Below, piece by piece: positions 18,151 to 27,988 of a stretch of DNA of 64,000 nucleotides; within the stretch, counting starts at the first letter, position 1; the number at the start of each line of letters is the position of its first letter. The DNA is taken from positions 1 through 64,000 of the forward strand of contig NZ_JAHZSS010000009.1 in NCBI RefSeq assembly GCF_019457915.1, given 5' to 3'. Position numbers and translations under genes: made by a program. The notes under the pieces were generated by a model. It saw nothing but the letters and a program-made list of their open reading frames with translations. It had not been told where the DNA came from and did no database searches. The stretch comes from Neiella holothuriorum. Its GTDB lineage: Bacteria; Pseudomonadota; Gammaproteobacteria; Enterobacterales; Neiellaceae.

Positions 18151-18177
18151 GTTCACAGTTCGTTGTTACTAAACTGT

Positions 18178-19587
18178 TTATACGCTGTAGTACATTTCGA
18201 ACTCAACAGGGTGAGTTGTCATGTTCAGGCGCTCAACTTCTGCAGATTTCAGCTCAATATAAGCGTCGATCATGTCGTTAGAGAATACGCCACCAGCGTT
18301 CAAGAACTCACGGTCTGCATCTAAGCAAGCCAGAGATTCTTCCAAAGAAGAAGCAACCTGAGGGATTGCAGCAGCTTCTTCAGCTGGCAAGTCGTACAGG
18401 TCTTTGTCCATGGCATCGCCAGGGTGGATCTTGTTCTTAATACCGTCGATACCAGCCATCAGCATAGAAGCGAATGCCAGGTATGGGTTAGCCGTTGGAT
18501 CAGGGAAACGTACCTCAATACGAACAGCCTTCGGAGAAGGCACGAATGGGATACGGATAGAAGCAGAGCGGTTACGGGCAGAGTATGCCAGCATTACTGG
18601 AGCTTCGAAGCCTGGAACCAGACGCTTGTAAGAGTTGGTAGAAGCGTTAGCGAAAGCGTTGATCGCTTTAGCGTGCTTGATGATACCACCGATGTAGTAC
18701 AGAGCCGTCTCAGACAGTCCGCCATACTTATCGCCAGAGAAGGTGTTGTCGCCTTCTTTGAAGATAGACTGGTGACAGTGCATGCCAGAACCGTTGTCGC
18801 CAACGAGAGGCTTAGGCATGAAAGTCGCAGACTTGCCGTATGCGTGAGCAACGTTGTGAACAACGTACTTGTACACTTGGATTTCATCAGCTTTCTTAAC
18901 CAAGCTGTTGAACAAGGTAGCAATTTCGTTCTGACCAGCAGTCGCCACTTCGTGGTGGTGTGCTTCAACAGTCAGGCCCATCTCTTCCATGATCATGCAC
19001 ATTGCATGACGGATGTTGTAGCCAGAATCGACTGGTGGTACTGGGAAGTAACCGCCTTTAACGCCTGGACGGTGACCCAAGTTACCTTCTGGGTATTCTT
19101 TGTCGCTGTTCCAGCCAGCTTCTTCAGAATCGACTTTATAGCTAGCGCCTGACATGTCAGAGCTGAAGCGTACATCGTCAAACATGAAGAACTCAGGCTC
19201 TGGACCGAAGTAAGAAGCATCACCGATACCGGTAGACTTCAGATATTCTTCAGCGCGTTTTGCAACAGAACGTGGGTCACGATCGTAGCCTTGCATGGTT
19301 GAAGGCTCAAGGATGTCACAACGAATAATCAGAGTTGCTTCATCTGAGAATGGGTCAAGCAATGCAGTGCTTGGGTCTGGCATCAGAATCATGTCTGACT
19401 CATTAATGCCTTTCCAACCTGCAATGGACGAACCATCAAACATTTTACCGTCTTCGAAGAAGTCTTCGTCAACTTGGTGATGTGGGATAGTGACGTGCTG
19501 TTCTTTACCTTTTGTGTCGGTAAAGCGCAGGTCAACAAATTTAACTTCTTCAGTTTTTAGCTGGTTCAGTACGTTTTCTACGGACAT
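18178..19587 (-). CDS. glnA: Glutamine synthetase, type I (GS-beta)
   Basis: 469 residues. It condenses glutamate and ammonia to glutamine with ATP; a dodecameric cytosolic enzyme. Visible: N-terminal [30 protein letters not shown], metal-site FGPEPEFF and [17 protein letters not shown] loop [16 protein letters not shown], and the adenylylation loop [10 protein letters not shown] with its Tyr near residue 398, marking a GS-I-beta enzyme regulated by GlnE. GGAGG lies 10 bases before the ATG. A sigma-54 promoter and paired NtrC boxes lie upstream, so expression should rise with nitrogen limitation. It is divergent from typA, as in E. coli. Confidence 0.98.
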   Translation of the reverse strand: MSVENVLNQLKTEEVKFVDLRFTDTKGKEQHVTIPHHQVDEDFFEDGKMFDGSSIAGWKGINESDMILMPDPSTALLDPFSDEATLIIRCDILEPSTMQGYDRDPRSVAKRAEEYLKSTGIGDASYFGPEPEFFMFDDVRFSSDMSGASYKVDSEEAGWNSDKEYPEGNLGHRPGVKGGYFPVPPVDSGYNIRHAMCMIMEEMGLTVEAHHHEVATAGQNEIATLFNSLVKKADEIQVYKYVVHNVAHAYGKSATFMPKPLVGDNGSGMHCHQSIFKEGDNTFSGDKYGGLSETALYYIGGIIKHAKAINAFANASTNSYKRLVPGFEAPVMLAYSARNRSASIRIPFVPSPKAVRIEVRFPDPTANPYLAFASMLMAGIDGIKNKIHPGDAMDKDLYDLPAEEAAAIPQVASSLEESLACLDADREFLNAGGVFSNDMIDAYIELKSAEVERLNMTTHPVEFEMYYSV

Positions 19588-19667
19588 CCTTTAAATACCT
19601 CCGATTTCCAATCTAGGAAATTCTGGTCAATCCACGTTGTTGTTTTAAAAAAGGGGTCTGACTTCAA

Positions 19668-19683
19668 AGCGAATAATGTGCCA
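19668..19683 (-). promoter_or_regulatory. Sigma-54 promoter of glnA
   Basis: Minus strand TGGCACATTATTCGCT compares with consensus TGGCACN5TTGCW: the -24 GG and -12 GC are correctly spaced, with a single C-for-T change in the -12 box. It lies about 80 bases upstream of the glnA ATG. Confidence 0.82.
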
Positions 19684-19758
19684 AAATGGACATGTTGTTT
19701 AATAACAATTAGTTGCCTATATAAGTGCAACAAAACCATGCTTTGAAAGTGGACAAAA

Positions 19759-19795
19759 AGAACTAAAATGGTGCGCAATGCACTTGTTTGGTGCT
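19759..19795 (-). promoter_or_regulatory. Two NtrC boxes upstream of the glnA sigma-54 promoter
   Basis: AGAACTAAAATGGTGCG (19759-19775) and TGCACTTGTTTGGTGCT (19779-19795) match GCACTN5TGGTGC; their centres are 20 bp apart, close to two helical turns. They lie roughly 100-130 bp upstream of the expected transcription start, matching the enhancer geometry of E. coli glnA. The second site is near perfect; the first has one mismatch in its left half. Confidence 0.85.
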
Positions 19796-20054
19796 TAAGT
19801 GTTCAGTTGTCCATATGAGTGCAAAGCGTCCTTACTTTTACAGTAATCGTGAAATTCTGGAGTGATCTAGATCGCACTATGACGAGATGAAACTAAATGG
19901 TCAGATTAGATCGAGATCACAAAGACCGAGCAATAGTTTCTTTTTTGTGCATAATACGCATCCAAAGATTGGGCGAACTTCGCCCCCACGCTGCTGGCAC
20001 GTGCACGCGATTGATTGCCATGCCAACAAATGCAGAGTTCACAGAGTAAAGCAC

Positions 20055-21869
20055 ATGCAAACCAAACAAATTCGCAACATCGCAATTATTGCCCACGTTG
20101 ACCACGGTAAAACCACCCTGGTAGATAAGTTGTTGCAGCAATCAGGTACGTTGGATGTTCGCGCCGATTCGGGCGAACGGGTTATGGATTCCAATGACCT
20201 TGAAAAAGAACGTGGCATCACCATTCTGGCCAAAAACACGGCGATTGAATGGAATGGCTACCACGTCAACATCGTAGACACCCCAGGCCACGCCGATTTC
20301 GGTGGTGAGGTTGAGCGGGTTATGTCGATGGTCGATTGCGTGTTGTTGTTAGTTGATGCTGTTGACGGCCCAATGCCGCAAACTCGCTTTGTGACTCAAA
20401 AAGCATTTGCCCAAGGGTTGAAGCCTATTGTTGTTATCAACAAGGTCGATAAGCCGGGCGCGCGCCCTGACTGGGTTATGGATCAGGTATTCGACTTGTT
20501 CGATAACTTAGATGCTACCGATGAGCAGCTCGACTTCAACACGATTTACGCGTCTGCGATTAACGGTTGGGCGACGCTAGACTTAGACGAAGAGTCTGAT
20601 TCTATGGAGCCGCTGTTCCAAGCCATCATCGATAACGTTGAGCCGCCAGAAGCTGATGCCGCAGGTTCGCTGCAAATGCAAATCTCCCAGCTTGACTACA
20701 ACTCATATGTTGGCGTCATTGGCATTGGTCGTATTAAGCGCGGTACTGCTAAGGTAAACCAACAAGTCACTATCGTTGGTGCTGATGGTAAAACTCGCAA
20801 CGGCAAAGTTGGCCAAGTACTGGGCTACTTAGGCCTTGAGCGTCACCAAGTGACAGAAGCTCATGCTGGCGACATCATCGCGATTACTGGCTTAGGTGAG
20901 CTGAAAATCTCTGACACCATCTGTGATGTGAATGCTGCCGAAGCATTGCCGCCGCTGAGTGTTGATGAACCAACCGTTACCATGACCTTCCAGGTCAACA
21001 CCTCTCCGTTTGCGGGTAAAGAAGGTAAGTACGTTACCTCGCGCAATATCCTTGAGCGCTTAGAGCAAGAGCTGGTTCATAACGTGGCATTGCGCGTTGA
21101 AGAAACCGACGATCCGGATAAGTTCCGCGTATCTGGCCGTGGCGAGCTGCACTTGGGCATCTTGATTGAAAATATGCGCCGTGAAGGTTTTGAGCTGGCG
21201 GTATCGCGTCCTGAAGTAATCATTAAAGAAGTCGATGGTGAAAAACAAGAGCCATACGAAACCTTGACCGTGGACATTGAAGACGAACACCAAGGTTCTG
21301 TGATGGAACAGCTTGGCTTGCGTAAAGCTGAGATGACCAACATGACGCCTGACGGTAAAGGCCGTATTCGCTTAGACTTCATGATCCCAAGCCGTGGCTT
21401 AATTGGTTTCCAAACCGAGTTTATGACCATGACTTCTGGGTCTGGTTTGCTTTACCACACATTCGATCATTACGGCCCATTCAAAGGCGGCGTTATTGGT
21501 CAACGCCAAAACGGCGTATTGATTTCAAACGCCACGGGTAAAGCATTGACCTACGCGCTGTTCAACCTGCAAGAACGCGGTAAATTGTTTGCCAAACACG
21601 CCGATGAAGTTTATGAAGGCCAGATCATTGGTATTCACAGCCGCGCCAACGACTTAACCGTCAACTGCTTGAAGGGTAAGCAGCTGACCAACGTTCGTGC
21701 TTCGGGTACTGACGAAGCGCAGGTATTGACGCCGCCAGTGGTATACACCTTGGAGCAAGCGTTAGAGTTCATTAACGATGATGAGCTGGTTGAAGTAACG
21801 CCTGAGAGCATTCGTATTCGTAAGAAGTTACTGACTGAAAGCGACCGTAAACGCGCCGGCCGCGTTTAA
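20055..21869 (+). CDS. typA: Translational GTPase TypA/BipA
   Basis: 604 residues from the ATG at 20055. This ribosome-associated elongation-factor-like GTPase aids late 50S assembly and stress or cold adaptation. Visible: P-loop AHVDHGKTT, switch-[21 protein letters not shown], a domain II barrel, then EF-G-like domains III and V with [18 protein letters not shown] and the TypA-specific C-terminal domain ending [10 protein letters not shown]. The frame is open 56 codons further upstream (to 19887), but family alignment starts at [20 protein letters not shown] small hairpin, GGGCGAACTTCGCCC (19971-19985), lies in the leader. Divergent glnA shares the upstream region. Confidence 0.97.
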   Translation: MQTKQIRNIAIIAHVDHGKTTLVDKLLQQSGTLDVRADSGERVMDSNDLEKERGITILAKNTAIEWNGYHVNIVDTPGHADFGGEVERVMSMVDCVLLLVDAVDGPMPQTRFVTQKAFAQGLKPIVVINKVDKPGARPDWVMDQVFDLFDNLDATDEQLDFNTIYASAINGWATLDLDEESDSMEPLFQAIIDNVEPPEADAAGSLQMQISQLDYNSYVGVIGIGRIKRGTAKVNQQVTIVGADGKTRNGKVGQVLGYLGLERHQVTEAHAGDIIAITGLGELKISDTICDVNAAEALPPLSVDEPTVTMTFQVNTSPFAGKEGKYVTSRNILERLEQELVHNVALRVEETDDPDKFRVSGRGELHLGILIENMRREGFELAVSRPEVIIKEVDGEKQEPYETLTVDIEDEHQGSVMEQLGLRKAEMTNMTPDGKGRIRLDFMIPSRGLIGFQTEFMTMTSGSGLLYHTFDHYGPFKGGVIGQRQNGVLISNATGKALTYALFNLQERGKLFAKHADEVYEGQIIGIHSRANDLTVNCLKGKQLTNVRASGTDEAQVLTPPVVYTLEQALEFINDDELVEVTPESIRIRKKLLTESDRKRAGRV

Positions 21870-21891
21870 GCTTCCAACTAAGTAACACTTG

Positions 21892-21920
21892 AAAAGGGAC
21901 TCTTCAGGAGTCCCTTTTTT
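21892..21920 (+). terminator. Intrinsic terminator of typA
   Basis: AAAAGGGACTC, loop TTCAG, GAGTCCCTTTTTT, 22 bases after the typA stop. Confidence 0.95.
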
Positions 21921-22029
21921 GTTTTTTAGTCAAAATTTAAATTCGTTTGATACCGACGGCATTTTAAAACAAACTGACCCGCTCAATTTACTTCATTTTT
22001 CCGTCGAAAGGCGCTAACTCCAAAGGATT

Positions 22030-22635
22030 ATGATGAACATGTTGAATCTATTGAAATCTTGTGTGGTCGCTATTTCCGTATTGTTTGCCGCTGTTAGTCA
22101 TGCAGCGGAGGCCGGCACTACTGAAACGCTAATTGATGGCGGCAAAGGATTAGAAAATTGGAATCAAACGGGTAGCGGTAATTGGAGTGCGCAAGCAGAT
22201 GCCATTGTTGCAGATGCTGGAAGCGGTTTGTTGGTGAGCAAAAAGTCGTATGGCGATTTTCGCCTTGTCGCAGAATTCTGGGCCGATCACACCACCAATA
22301 GTGGCATCTTCATTCGTGCTGATGATCCGTCTTATATCAATGCGTATAGCGCCTATGAAGTTAATATCTTCGATCAGCGCTCAGACCCAACGTATGGTAC
22401 GGGCGGCATTGTTGGCGTGGCCAAGGTGGATCCGATGCCCAAAGCCGGCGGTCAGTGGAATACCTATGAAATCGTTGCAAAAGGCGATCAGCTCATCGTA
22501 ACACTCAACGGTGTGGAAACGGTCAACACCACCAGTGATCGTCATGACAGCGGCCCCATTGCGCTGCAAATTGGTTACGGGGCTGGCGCAATCGGCGCGA
22601 TTAAGTGGCGTAAGGTAACGGTGGAAGAGTTATAA
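22030..22635 (+). CDS. Secreted DUF1080 / 3-keto-disaccharide hydrolase-like domain protein
   Basis: 201 residues. A signal peptide (about 1-26, ending AAVSHAAEA) is followed by a single concanavalin-like beta-sandwich domain: GLENWNQTGSGNWSAQADAIVAD, YGDFRLVAEFWADHTTNSGIFIRADD, AYEVNIFDQ, GQWNTYEIVAKGDQLIVTLNGVET, and terminal GAIKWRKVTVEEL. These are the DUF1080 hallmarks. Family members bind or hydrolyse sugars in the periplasm or outside, but single-domain proteins like this one are mostly uncharacterised. AAAGGA precedes the ATG. It is flanked by two terminators and therefore monocistronic. Confidence 0.88.
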   Translation: MMNMLNLLKSCVVAISVLFAAVSHAAEAGTTETLIDGGKGLENWNQTGSGNWSAQADAIVADAGSGLLVSKKSYGDFRLVAEFWADHTTNSGIFIRADDPSYINAYSAYEVNIFDQRSDPTYGTGGIVGVAKVDPMPKAGGQWNTYEIVAKGDQLIVTLNGVETVNTTSDRHDSGPIALQIGYGAGAIGAIKWRKVTVEEL

Positions 22636-22660
22636 TCCACACCCTCAAATTTATGACCCG

Positions 22661-22685
22661 AAGGAGCTTTCGAGCTCCTTTTTTA
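22661..22685 (+). terminator. Intrinsic terminator with UUCG tetraloop
   Basis: AAGGAGCT, TTCG, AGCTCCTT followed by TTTT; 25 bases after the DUF1080 stop. The UUCG loop gives an unusually stable hairpin. Confidence 0.95.
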
Positions 22686-22741
22686 TTGCTTGTCGCCCTC
22701 GTTTTCGATTGAGGCATGGCCATGGTTGTCACGTGGCCGCA

Positions 22742-22755
22742 TTACATTTATGTAA
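22742..22755. promoter_or_regulatory. Palindrome TTACAT-TT-ATGTAA upstream of leucine dehydrogenase
   Basis: Perfect 6-bp arms with a 2-base spacer, about 110 bases before the start codon. Size and symmetry suit a dimeric regulator such as TetR or LysR type, but no family can be assigned. Confidence 0.45.
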
Positions 22756-22795
22756 AACAAAGTTGCCAGATAAGGTTGTCCATCTCCCTTTGCGA

Positions 22796-22811
22796 TGTGG
22801 TGTAGATCACA
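22796..22811. promoter_or_regulatory. Probable CRP binding site upstream of leucine dehydrogenase
   Basis: TGTGGTGTAGATCACA matches TGTGAN6TCACA at 9 of 10 core positions. It is centred about 60 bases before the GTG start. The promoter itself is unclear, so activation versus repression cannot be told. Confidence 0.65.
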
Positions 22812-22863
22812 TAATCCAATGCTAGAGTCAGCCTTTCTGACTTCTCTCATAAGGATTGTTGTT

Positions 22864-23892
22864 GTGTCTCTGTTCGAGCAGACTGCATTTGATAACCACG
22901 AGCAAGTGGTGTTTTGTCATGATCGTGCCTCCGGTTTAAAAGCCATTATCGCTATTCACGATACACGCCTTGGCCCAGCCACTGGCGGCTGCCGCATGTG
23001 GAATTATGCATCTGAGCAAGAAGCCATTTTTGACGTGCTTAGACTGTCCAAAGGTATGACGTACAAAAATGCGATGGCAGGCCTGCCAATGGGCGGCGGT
23101 AAAGCGGTGATTATTGGGGATAGCAAAACTCAAAAGACACCAGAGCTGATGCGCGCTTTTGGCCGTCATGTGCAGCGATTAGGTGGTCAGTACGTCTCGG
23201 CTGAAGATGTCGGTATCTCGCCGGCAGATATGGCCATTGCAGCTCAACACACAGACTATATTGCAGGCTTGGAAGGTAAGTCCGGCGATCCGTCACCATT
23301 CACTGCCTATGGCACGTTCCTCGGTATTCAGGCCGCTTTGAAACATCAAACCGGTAATGAATCGTTGAACGGTAAGCGTGTTGCCGTGCAGGGGATTGGT
23401 CATGTCGGCTATCACTTGTGCCGTCACCTGCATCAAGCCGGAGCTCAGCTCGTGGTTGCTGATATCAACCAAGAGGCATTGAAACTAGCCGTTCAAGAAT
23501 TTGGCGCGAAGGTCATTGAGAGTCATAACATTTATGATGAGGCAGTGGATGTGTATGCGCCGTGCGCACTCGGTGCAACCGTGAACGACGACACCATTGG
23601 ACGGTTAAAAGCAGGCATCATTGCTGGCGCCGCAAATAACCAGTTGGCCACCGATGCCCACGATGAAATCCTGAAGAACAAAGGCATTTTGTACGCGCCA
23701 GATTATGTGATTAACGCCGGTGGCATTATTAATGTGTCCTACGAGCATGCATATGACGCTGATGCGAGCAAAAAGCAAGTTGAGGGCATTTACGACACCC
23801 TAAGTCAGGTGTTTGCTCAAGCGGCACAAAACGATTTGCCTACGGGGATTGTGGCGGCGCAACTGGCTGAACAAAAACTAACGGCCGCGTAA
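22864..23892 (+). CDS. Leucine dehydrogenase (Glu/Leu/Phe/Val dehydrogenase family)
   Basis: 342 residues from the GTG at 22864, chosen because AAGGA (22851-22855) is 8 bases upstream; longer upstream starts have no ribosome site. It catalyses NAD-dependent oxidative deamination of leucine and other branched-chain amino acids to 2-oxo acids and ammonia. Visible: substrate/catalytic region GPATGGCRMW, KGMTYKNAMAGLPMGGGKAVI with the catalytic Lys residues, SAEDVGIS, Rossmann loop VQGIGHVGYHLCRHL, and PCALGATVNDDTI. The short N-terminus is typical of leucine rather than glutamate dehydrogenase. A CRP-like site and a separate palindrome precede it, consistent with catabolic control (inference). 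Confidence 0.92.
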   Translation: MSLFEQTAFDNHEQVVFCHDRASGLKAIIAIHDTRLGPATGGCRMWNYASEQEAIFDVLRLSKGMTYKNAMAGLPMGGGKAVIIGDSKTQKTPELMRAFGRHVQRLGGQYVSAEDVGISPADMAIAAQHTDYIAGLEGKSGDPSPFTAYGTFLGIQAALKHQTGNESLNGKRVAVQGIGHVGYHLCRHLHQAGAQLVVADINQEALKLAVQEFGAKVIESHNIYDEAVDVYAPCALGATVNDDTIGRLKAGIIAGAANNQLATDAHDEILKNKGILYAPDYVINAGGIINVSYEHAYDADASKKQVEGIYDTLSQVFAQAAQNDLPTGIVAAQLAEQKLTAA

Positions 23893-23919
23893 CGCCCGAG
23901 AGAGTTTTTTAGAAATGAT

Positions 23920-23951
23920 AAAAAAAGGCCCGTTGATACGGGCCTTTTTAT
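23920..23951. terminator. Bidirectional intrinsic terminator
   Basis: AAAAAAAGGCCCGT, TGAT, ACGGGCCTTTTTA between the convergent leucine dehydrogenase and DUF2959 genes. Confidence 0.95.
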
Positions 23952-24589
23952 TAGTTGCCTTTGAGGCTATCGATAAACTGATTTGAGCTATCGATCGAGG
24001 CATTCATTTCACTTATGAGGGCGTCGATGTCACTCTTAATCGCGCGATATTCCTGATCAAGCGAGCCGATGGCTGCTGCGTTCAGGTTATGCTTCAAATA
24101 CAGCATGTTGTCTTTTAACGCCGTCAGGACGGGATCCATTTTCGCTTCAGCTCGACGCATGGAGCGGATCAGACTGTTGTAGTTGCGCTCAGTTGCTTTC
24201 AGCTTGGTGGAGCTATCGCGGCGTAACCGGTCGCTACTGATTTGTGACAACTCATCTTCCCACTCATCAAACAACGCATCGGCAACACTTTCTACCGCAT
24301 CAATTCGAGCACTGACTTGAGCCGCAGATTCGGCACTATCCTCGTAGGAATCGCTAACGGCTTCATACATGCGCTGCAGATCGCCGCCATCAAAGTTAGT
24401 GAGTGCCTGAAATTGCTCCAGTGCCGATTGAAACTCTTCTTGAGCGTCGGACTGAGCATCGCGAGCTTCTTCTACGCGGTCTACCATGATATCGCGCTTG
24501 TGCACGCCCACTTGCTCCATGGCGGAGTAGTAGGTGCTCTCACAGGCGGTAAGTAGCAGAGCGGTTGAGACAATTAGGATTCGCAGCAT
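23951..24589 (-). CDS. DUF2959 lipoprotein
   Basis: 212 residues. A lipoprotein signal with lipobox LLTAC places Cys15 at the membrane; residue +2 is Glu, so outer-membrane sorting is expected. The remainder is almost wholly helical and charged (VEEARDAQSDAQEEFQSALEQF, RRDSSTKLKATERNYNSLI), the DUF2959 pattern, probably a coiled-coil bundle. Function unknown. Its ATG shares one base with the stop of the small membrane protein gene upstream, so the two are coupled. Confidence 0.88.
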   Translation of the reverse strand: MLRILIVSTALLLTACESTYYSAMEQVGVHKRDIMVDRVEEARDAQSDAQEEFQSALEQFQALTNFDGGDLQRMYEAVSDSYEDSAESAAQVSARIDAVESVADALFDEWEDELSQISSDRLRRDSSTKLKATERNYNSLIRSMRRAEAKMDPVLTALKDNMLYLKHNLNAAAIGSLDQEYRAIKSDIDALISEMNASIDSSNQFIDSLKGN

Positions 24590-24822
24590 TAGCTACCTCC
24601 AGCAGGGCCCTTGTATTTGGCCGCATCAATGATGCACCAAATATAGACGATTGGGACTAATAGCCAACCTACGGCAATAACTACCAGTACCCAAGAAATG
24701 GCCATGGCGAGAAAAAATAGAATCGCCGCCATGATGCGGCCTTGCACCAATTGCCCTAAACCTGGAATAAAAAAGCTGCACAACGCAGCAATCACATTAC
24801 CACCTGAACCTTGACCTGCCAT
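24589..24822 (-). CDS. Small two-helix membrane protein (TM2-like)
   Basis: 77 residues. The glycine-rich N-terminus is followed by ALCSFFIPGLGQLVQGRIMAAILFFLAMAISWVLVV and a second hydrophobic run ending IWCIIDAAKYKG. The PGLGQ turn and terminal D-A-x-x motif are those of TM2/DUF5683-like small membrane proteins. Function is unknown. It is the first gene of a two-gene operon with the DUF2959 lipoprotein, which suggests an envelope complex (inference). Confidence 0.75.
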   Translation of the reverse strand: MAGQGSGGNVIAALCSFFIPGLGQLVQGRIMAAILFFLAMAISWVLVVIAVGWLLVPIVYIWCIIDAAKYKGPAGGS

Positions 24823-24945
24823 TTCGTTTATCCTTTTAACTCATGTTGACTTCAGTTAGCTTAACCGAATCTACTCTGATGCAAAAGCTGCTGAATTGTT
24901 ACTATTTTTTAATCAATAGGCGGTACACACAAGTTGAGGTTTGCA

Positions 24946-25818
24946 ATGGATTCTGAAAAACAAATGGACTGGCAACGCTTACGCCAATACAGCCTCGAAA
25001 AGTGGCGTCATGGCTACGACGTATTTTCTCATTTTGTGCGTCGATGTGGCGATGACCAAGTCTCTATGACCGCAGGCCACTTGGCTTACGTCACCTTATT
25101 GTCTCTGGTTCCAATGATTGCCGTGTCATTCGCAATGTTTTCGGCGTTTCCGGTGTTTGAGGAATTGCGCGGCGACATTGAAGCGTTCGTTTACGAAAAC
25201 TTTGTACCAACCGCCAGTGAAGTCGTGGCGCAATACATGAACGACTTTGTGAACAACGCATCAAAGGCCACGTCCATTGGCATTTTGGCGTTAGTTCTTG
25301 TTGCGTTCATGCTGATGTCCGCCATTGATAAAGCGCTTAATCGCATTTGGAAAGTTCATAATAAGCGCCGCTTAATCTTATCGCTGTCCATTTACTGGAT
25401 GGTGCTCACCATGGGACCTATTTTGGTCAGCGCCAGCTTGGCAGCAACATCCTATTTGGTAAGCCTCAATGTGGTGGGGGATGTCAGTTGGCTGAAAACT
25501 CAAATGCTCAAATTCTTCCCATTCTTGTTATCAACACTGGTGTTCATGTTGCTTTACTTGCTGGTGCCCAATAAAGATGTGAAATGGAAGCATGGCCTCT
25601 ATGGCGCGCTGTTGACCGCATTCCTGTTTGAAGTCGGCAAGCGAGGTTTTGCTATTTATATTGCCCAATTTGCCAGTTATCAGGCAATTTACGGAGCGTT
25701 GGCTGCGGTGCCCGTAATTTTTGTTTGGGTCTATGTGTCTTGGTATATCGTACTGTTGGGGGCCGAATTTACCGCTACATTAGGCGAGCGAGATGAAGCG
25801 CAGGACGTAGCGGAATGA
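24946..25818 (+). CDS. yihY: YihY/BrkB family inner-membrane protein
   Basis: 290 residues. Six predicted membrane segments with family motifs: [25 protein letters not shown], the amphipathic [63 protein letters not shown], and [29 protein letters not shown]. YihY proteins are polytopic membrane proteins of unsettled function (old annotations as ribonuclease BN are wrong). GAGG at 24936-24939 sets the ATG at 24946. Its stop overlaps the dtd start by 4 bp (ATGA), the same gene order as E. coli yihY–dtd. Confidence 0.94.
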   Translation: MDSEKQMDWQRLRQYSLEKWRHGYDVFSHFVRRCGDDQVSMTAGHLAYVTLLSLVPMIAVSFAMFSAFPVFEELRGDIEAFVYENFVPTASEVVAQYMNDFVNNASKATSIGILALVLVAFMLMSAIDKALNRIWKVHNKRRLILSLSIYWMVLTMGPILVSASLAATSYLVSLNVVGDVSWLKTQMLKFFPFLLSTLVFMLLYLLVPNKDVKWKHGLYGALLTAFLFEVGKRGFAIYIAQFASYQAIYGALAAVPVIFVWVYVSWYIVLLGAEFTATLGERDEAQDVAE

Positions 25819-26249
25819 TTGCTTTAATCCAGCGAGTTCAACACGCACAAGTTGTGGTGGATGACGAAGTAATTGGCAAAATTGGCCCAGGACTTTTGGT
25901 GTTTCTTGGTGTTGAAAAGGATGACGATGAGGCCAAGGCAAAGCGCTTAGCAGAGCGCGTATGCAACTACCGAATGTTTGAAGACGAACATGGAAAAATG
26001 AATCTGAATGTCCAGCAAACAGGGGGCGAAGTGCTGGTGGTTTCGCAATTCACTCTGCCGGCCGATACGCAAAAAGGCAATCGGCCGAGCTTTTCGAGTG
26101 CTGCATCCGGCGAGTTTGCCGACCATCTGTACCAAGTGTTCAGCGCGGCTTGCGCCGATAAAGTCATGACTGAAAATGGTCGTTTTGCTGCGGATATGAA
26201 GGTGTCACTACTAAACGATGGGCCGGTGACGTTCTGGTTGCAGATCTAG
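25815..26249 (+). CDS. dtd: D-aminoacyl-tRNA deacylase
   Basis: 144 residues, full length. It removes D-amino acids (and glycine mischarged on tRNA-Ala) from tRNA, protecting translation. Visible: [33 protein letters not shown], the active-site [17 protein letters not shown], and the Gly-cisPro element NDGPVTFWL at the C-terminus. Translationally coupled to yihY. Its last 4 bases overlap the 3' end of the convergent spermidine-synthase-like gene. Confidence 0.97.
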   Translation: MIALIQRVQHAQVVVDDEVIGKIGPGLLVFLGVEKDDDEAKAKRLAERVCNYRMFEDEHGKMNLNVQQTGGEVLVVSQFTLPADTQKGNRPSFSSAASGEFADHLYQVFSAACADKVMTENGRFAADMKVSLLNDGPVTFWLQI

Positions 26250-26920
26250 CTAGAATATTCTGTAACCACCAACATATTCAGGTGATTTGGTACTTGAATC
26301 CAACCCAAAGGAGCCGTTAATACCGAGCGCATGGCGTCGGTAACGCGTTGCCATTCCTGCTCATCTTTTGGAATTAAGTTAACCGCAATGGTCGGATTCG
26401 GCGCCAATATTCGCTCGATTTCAGCCCAGAAATAGACATCAGACATAAACTCCGGAAGCCCTTCATCGGTACAGATATCAACAACTAAGCCGTTAAACGC
26501 ATCATCATCATATTCAGTAATGGCGCGTTCTGCTCGGTTGTGAATAACCTGATTGGGATTGTTCTCCGGTGCGAAGTGTTCTTGAAATAGCTCCACGATC
26601 ACCGCATCTATTTCAACAGATATAAGTTGCCAATTGGGTCGATAATGGGCAAAGTAGCGCTGCATTGCACCGCCGCCCAAACCTAACTCAAGGGCGAAGC
26701 CTTTGTTTTGCTCTGGGGGAAAAAGCTGTTGAACCGCTTGATGCGGAGGCAGTACCGGGGCTGCAGGCGTATTCAGTTTCATCAAGCTTTGCATGATGCC
26801 GTTAATTTCAAGCCAACGATATTGATCGTTTTCTTTAACCTTAATACAGTGGTCACCCTGCCGTAGTAATCGTACGATGCTGCCGTAGCGGGTTGCTTCT
26901 TGCCAATTAGTTGAAGACAC
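26246..26920 (-). CDS. Spermidine synthase-like methyltransferase-fold protein
   Basis: 224 residues from a GTG at 26920, placed by AGGA 7 bases upstream; a TTG one codon earlier is also possible. A Rossmann/SAM-type fold is visible: [29 protein letters not shown] (glycine loop plus acidic end of beta-2) and [17 protein letters not shown]. The class resembles SpeE-like proteins, but the usual polyamine-site residues are not evident, so aminopropyl transfer is doubtful. Similar genes are annotated as spermidine synthase or class I methyltransferase. It is divergent from the yiiD-like gene across 62 bp. Confidence 0.72.
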   Translation of the reverse strand: MSSTNWQEATRYGSIVRLLRQGDHCIKVKENDQYRWLEINGIMQSLMKLNTPAAPVLPPHQAVQQLFPPEQNKGFALELGLGGGAMQRYFAHYRPNWQLISVEIDAVIVELFQEHFAPENNPNQVIHNRAERAITEYDDDAFNGLVVDICTDEGLPEFMSDVYFWAEIERILAPNPTIAVNLIPKDEQEWQRVTDAMRSVLTAPLGWIQVPNHLNMLVVTEYSS

Positions 26921-26982
26921 CAATATTTCCTGTAGTCGTCGTGGTCGTTTGAGCCCGAGTTGAGAGTAAAGAGTTTAATTGC

Positions 26983-27936
26983 ATGTACAAGGTCATAGAG
27001 CCCGTCACTGACGCAGATTTTGAACGTTACTTTCAGTTTCGCTGGGAGCAGTTGCGCGCACCCTTTAATTTGCCAAAAGGCTCTGAAAAGGATGAGTACG
27101 ACCAATTCAGCGAACACCGCATGATCTTGGACCGCAAAGGTAACCCTGTTGCGGTTGGGCGATTGTATCAAATCAGCGCCGATGAAGCCCAAATCCGTTA
27201 TATGGCCGTGTGTGATACGCACCGAGGTAAAGGCATTGGCTCGAGCATGGTTGCGACGCTCGAAGAGTTAGCCCGCGCTAAATCCATCAAGCGCGTGATG
27301 ATGAATGCGCGTTTGGCTGCGGTTCCTTTCTATCAAAAGAATGGTTATCACCCCGTGGGTGAAGGGCCAACTCACTTTGGCAAGATTAAGCATCAGCAGA
27401 TGCAAAAAGACATTACGCCGAAATCTACCAATCGAAAATATGGCGAATGGTGTGACGCTTTAGCTGGCATGTGGCGCGATCAAATTCCACTGAGTAGCCA
27501 GATGGGCGTGACTGTGGATGACTACACCGGCGATGTGCTGCGGGTGTGCGCGCCGTCTTCGCCAAATGCGAACTTGTATGGTGGTATGTTTGCCGGCAGC
27601 ATGTATGCATTGGGCTGCCTCACCGGGTGGGGCCTGTTATATCTGATGCTAAAGGAACGCAATATTGCGGCGCGAATCATGTTGGTTCACGGCGATATTC
27701 GATACCTCAACTCGGTTGCCGGTGATGCATCGGCAGTATCAAGTCGCAAAGACATTGCGGGTAGCATTTGGCCACTGATCCGCGATAAAAAAGTCGTGCT
27801 AAAAGTCGCTGTCACCTTATTTTCTGGTGAACAAGAGGCCGCCGAATTCACTGGCAAATTCATTCTCTATCCTGAAAAAGACGATCCCCACGCGGATTCC
27901 TTCGACACGCCGCAAGGCAATTTGCCATTTGAATAA
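26983..27936 (+). CDS. yiiD: GNAT acetyltransferase fused to a YiiD-type hotdog domain
   Basis: 317 residues in two domains. Residues 1-145 form a GNAT domain with the acetyl-CoA loop VCDTHRGKGIGSSMV. Residues 155-317 match the YiiD C-terminal thioesterase-like hotdog domain (VDDYTGDVLRVCAPSSPNANLYGGMFAGSMYALG). The same fusion is E. coli YiiD, whose hotdog domain has been tied to malonyl-ACP decarboxylation in fatty-acid initiation (recalled, not checked). Gene order yihY–dtd–yiiD is conserved with E. coli, interrupted here only by the opposite-strand SpeE-like gene. Confidence 0.88.
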   Translation: MYKVIEPVTDADFERYFQFRWEQLRAPFNLPKGSEKDEYDQFSEHRMILDRKGNPVAVGRLYQISADEAQIRYMAVCDTHRGKGIGSSMVATLEELARAKSIKRVMMNARLAAVPFYQKNGYHPVGEGPTHFGKIKHQQMQKDITPKSTNRKYGEWCDALAGMWRDQIPLSSQMGVTVDDYTGDVLRVCAPSSPNANLYGGMFAGSMYALGCLTGWGLLYLMLKERNIAARIMLVHGDIRYLNSVAGDASAVSSRKDIAGSIWPLIRDKKVVLKVAVTLFSGEQEAAEFTGKFILYPEKDDPHADSFDTPQGNLPFE

Positions 27937-27988
27937 CGCCATGGGCTAACTACACTCATGGCTGCTAATGTCGCGATCAGGAGTTGTT

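Noticed and set aside
18424-19152. 242-codon frame antisense to glnA
   Set aside because: It is fully complementary to the most conserved part of glutamine synthetase; its openness follows from the codon bias of glnA on the other strand, with no ribosome site.
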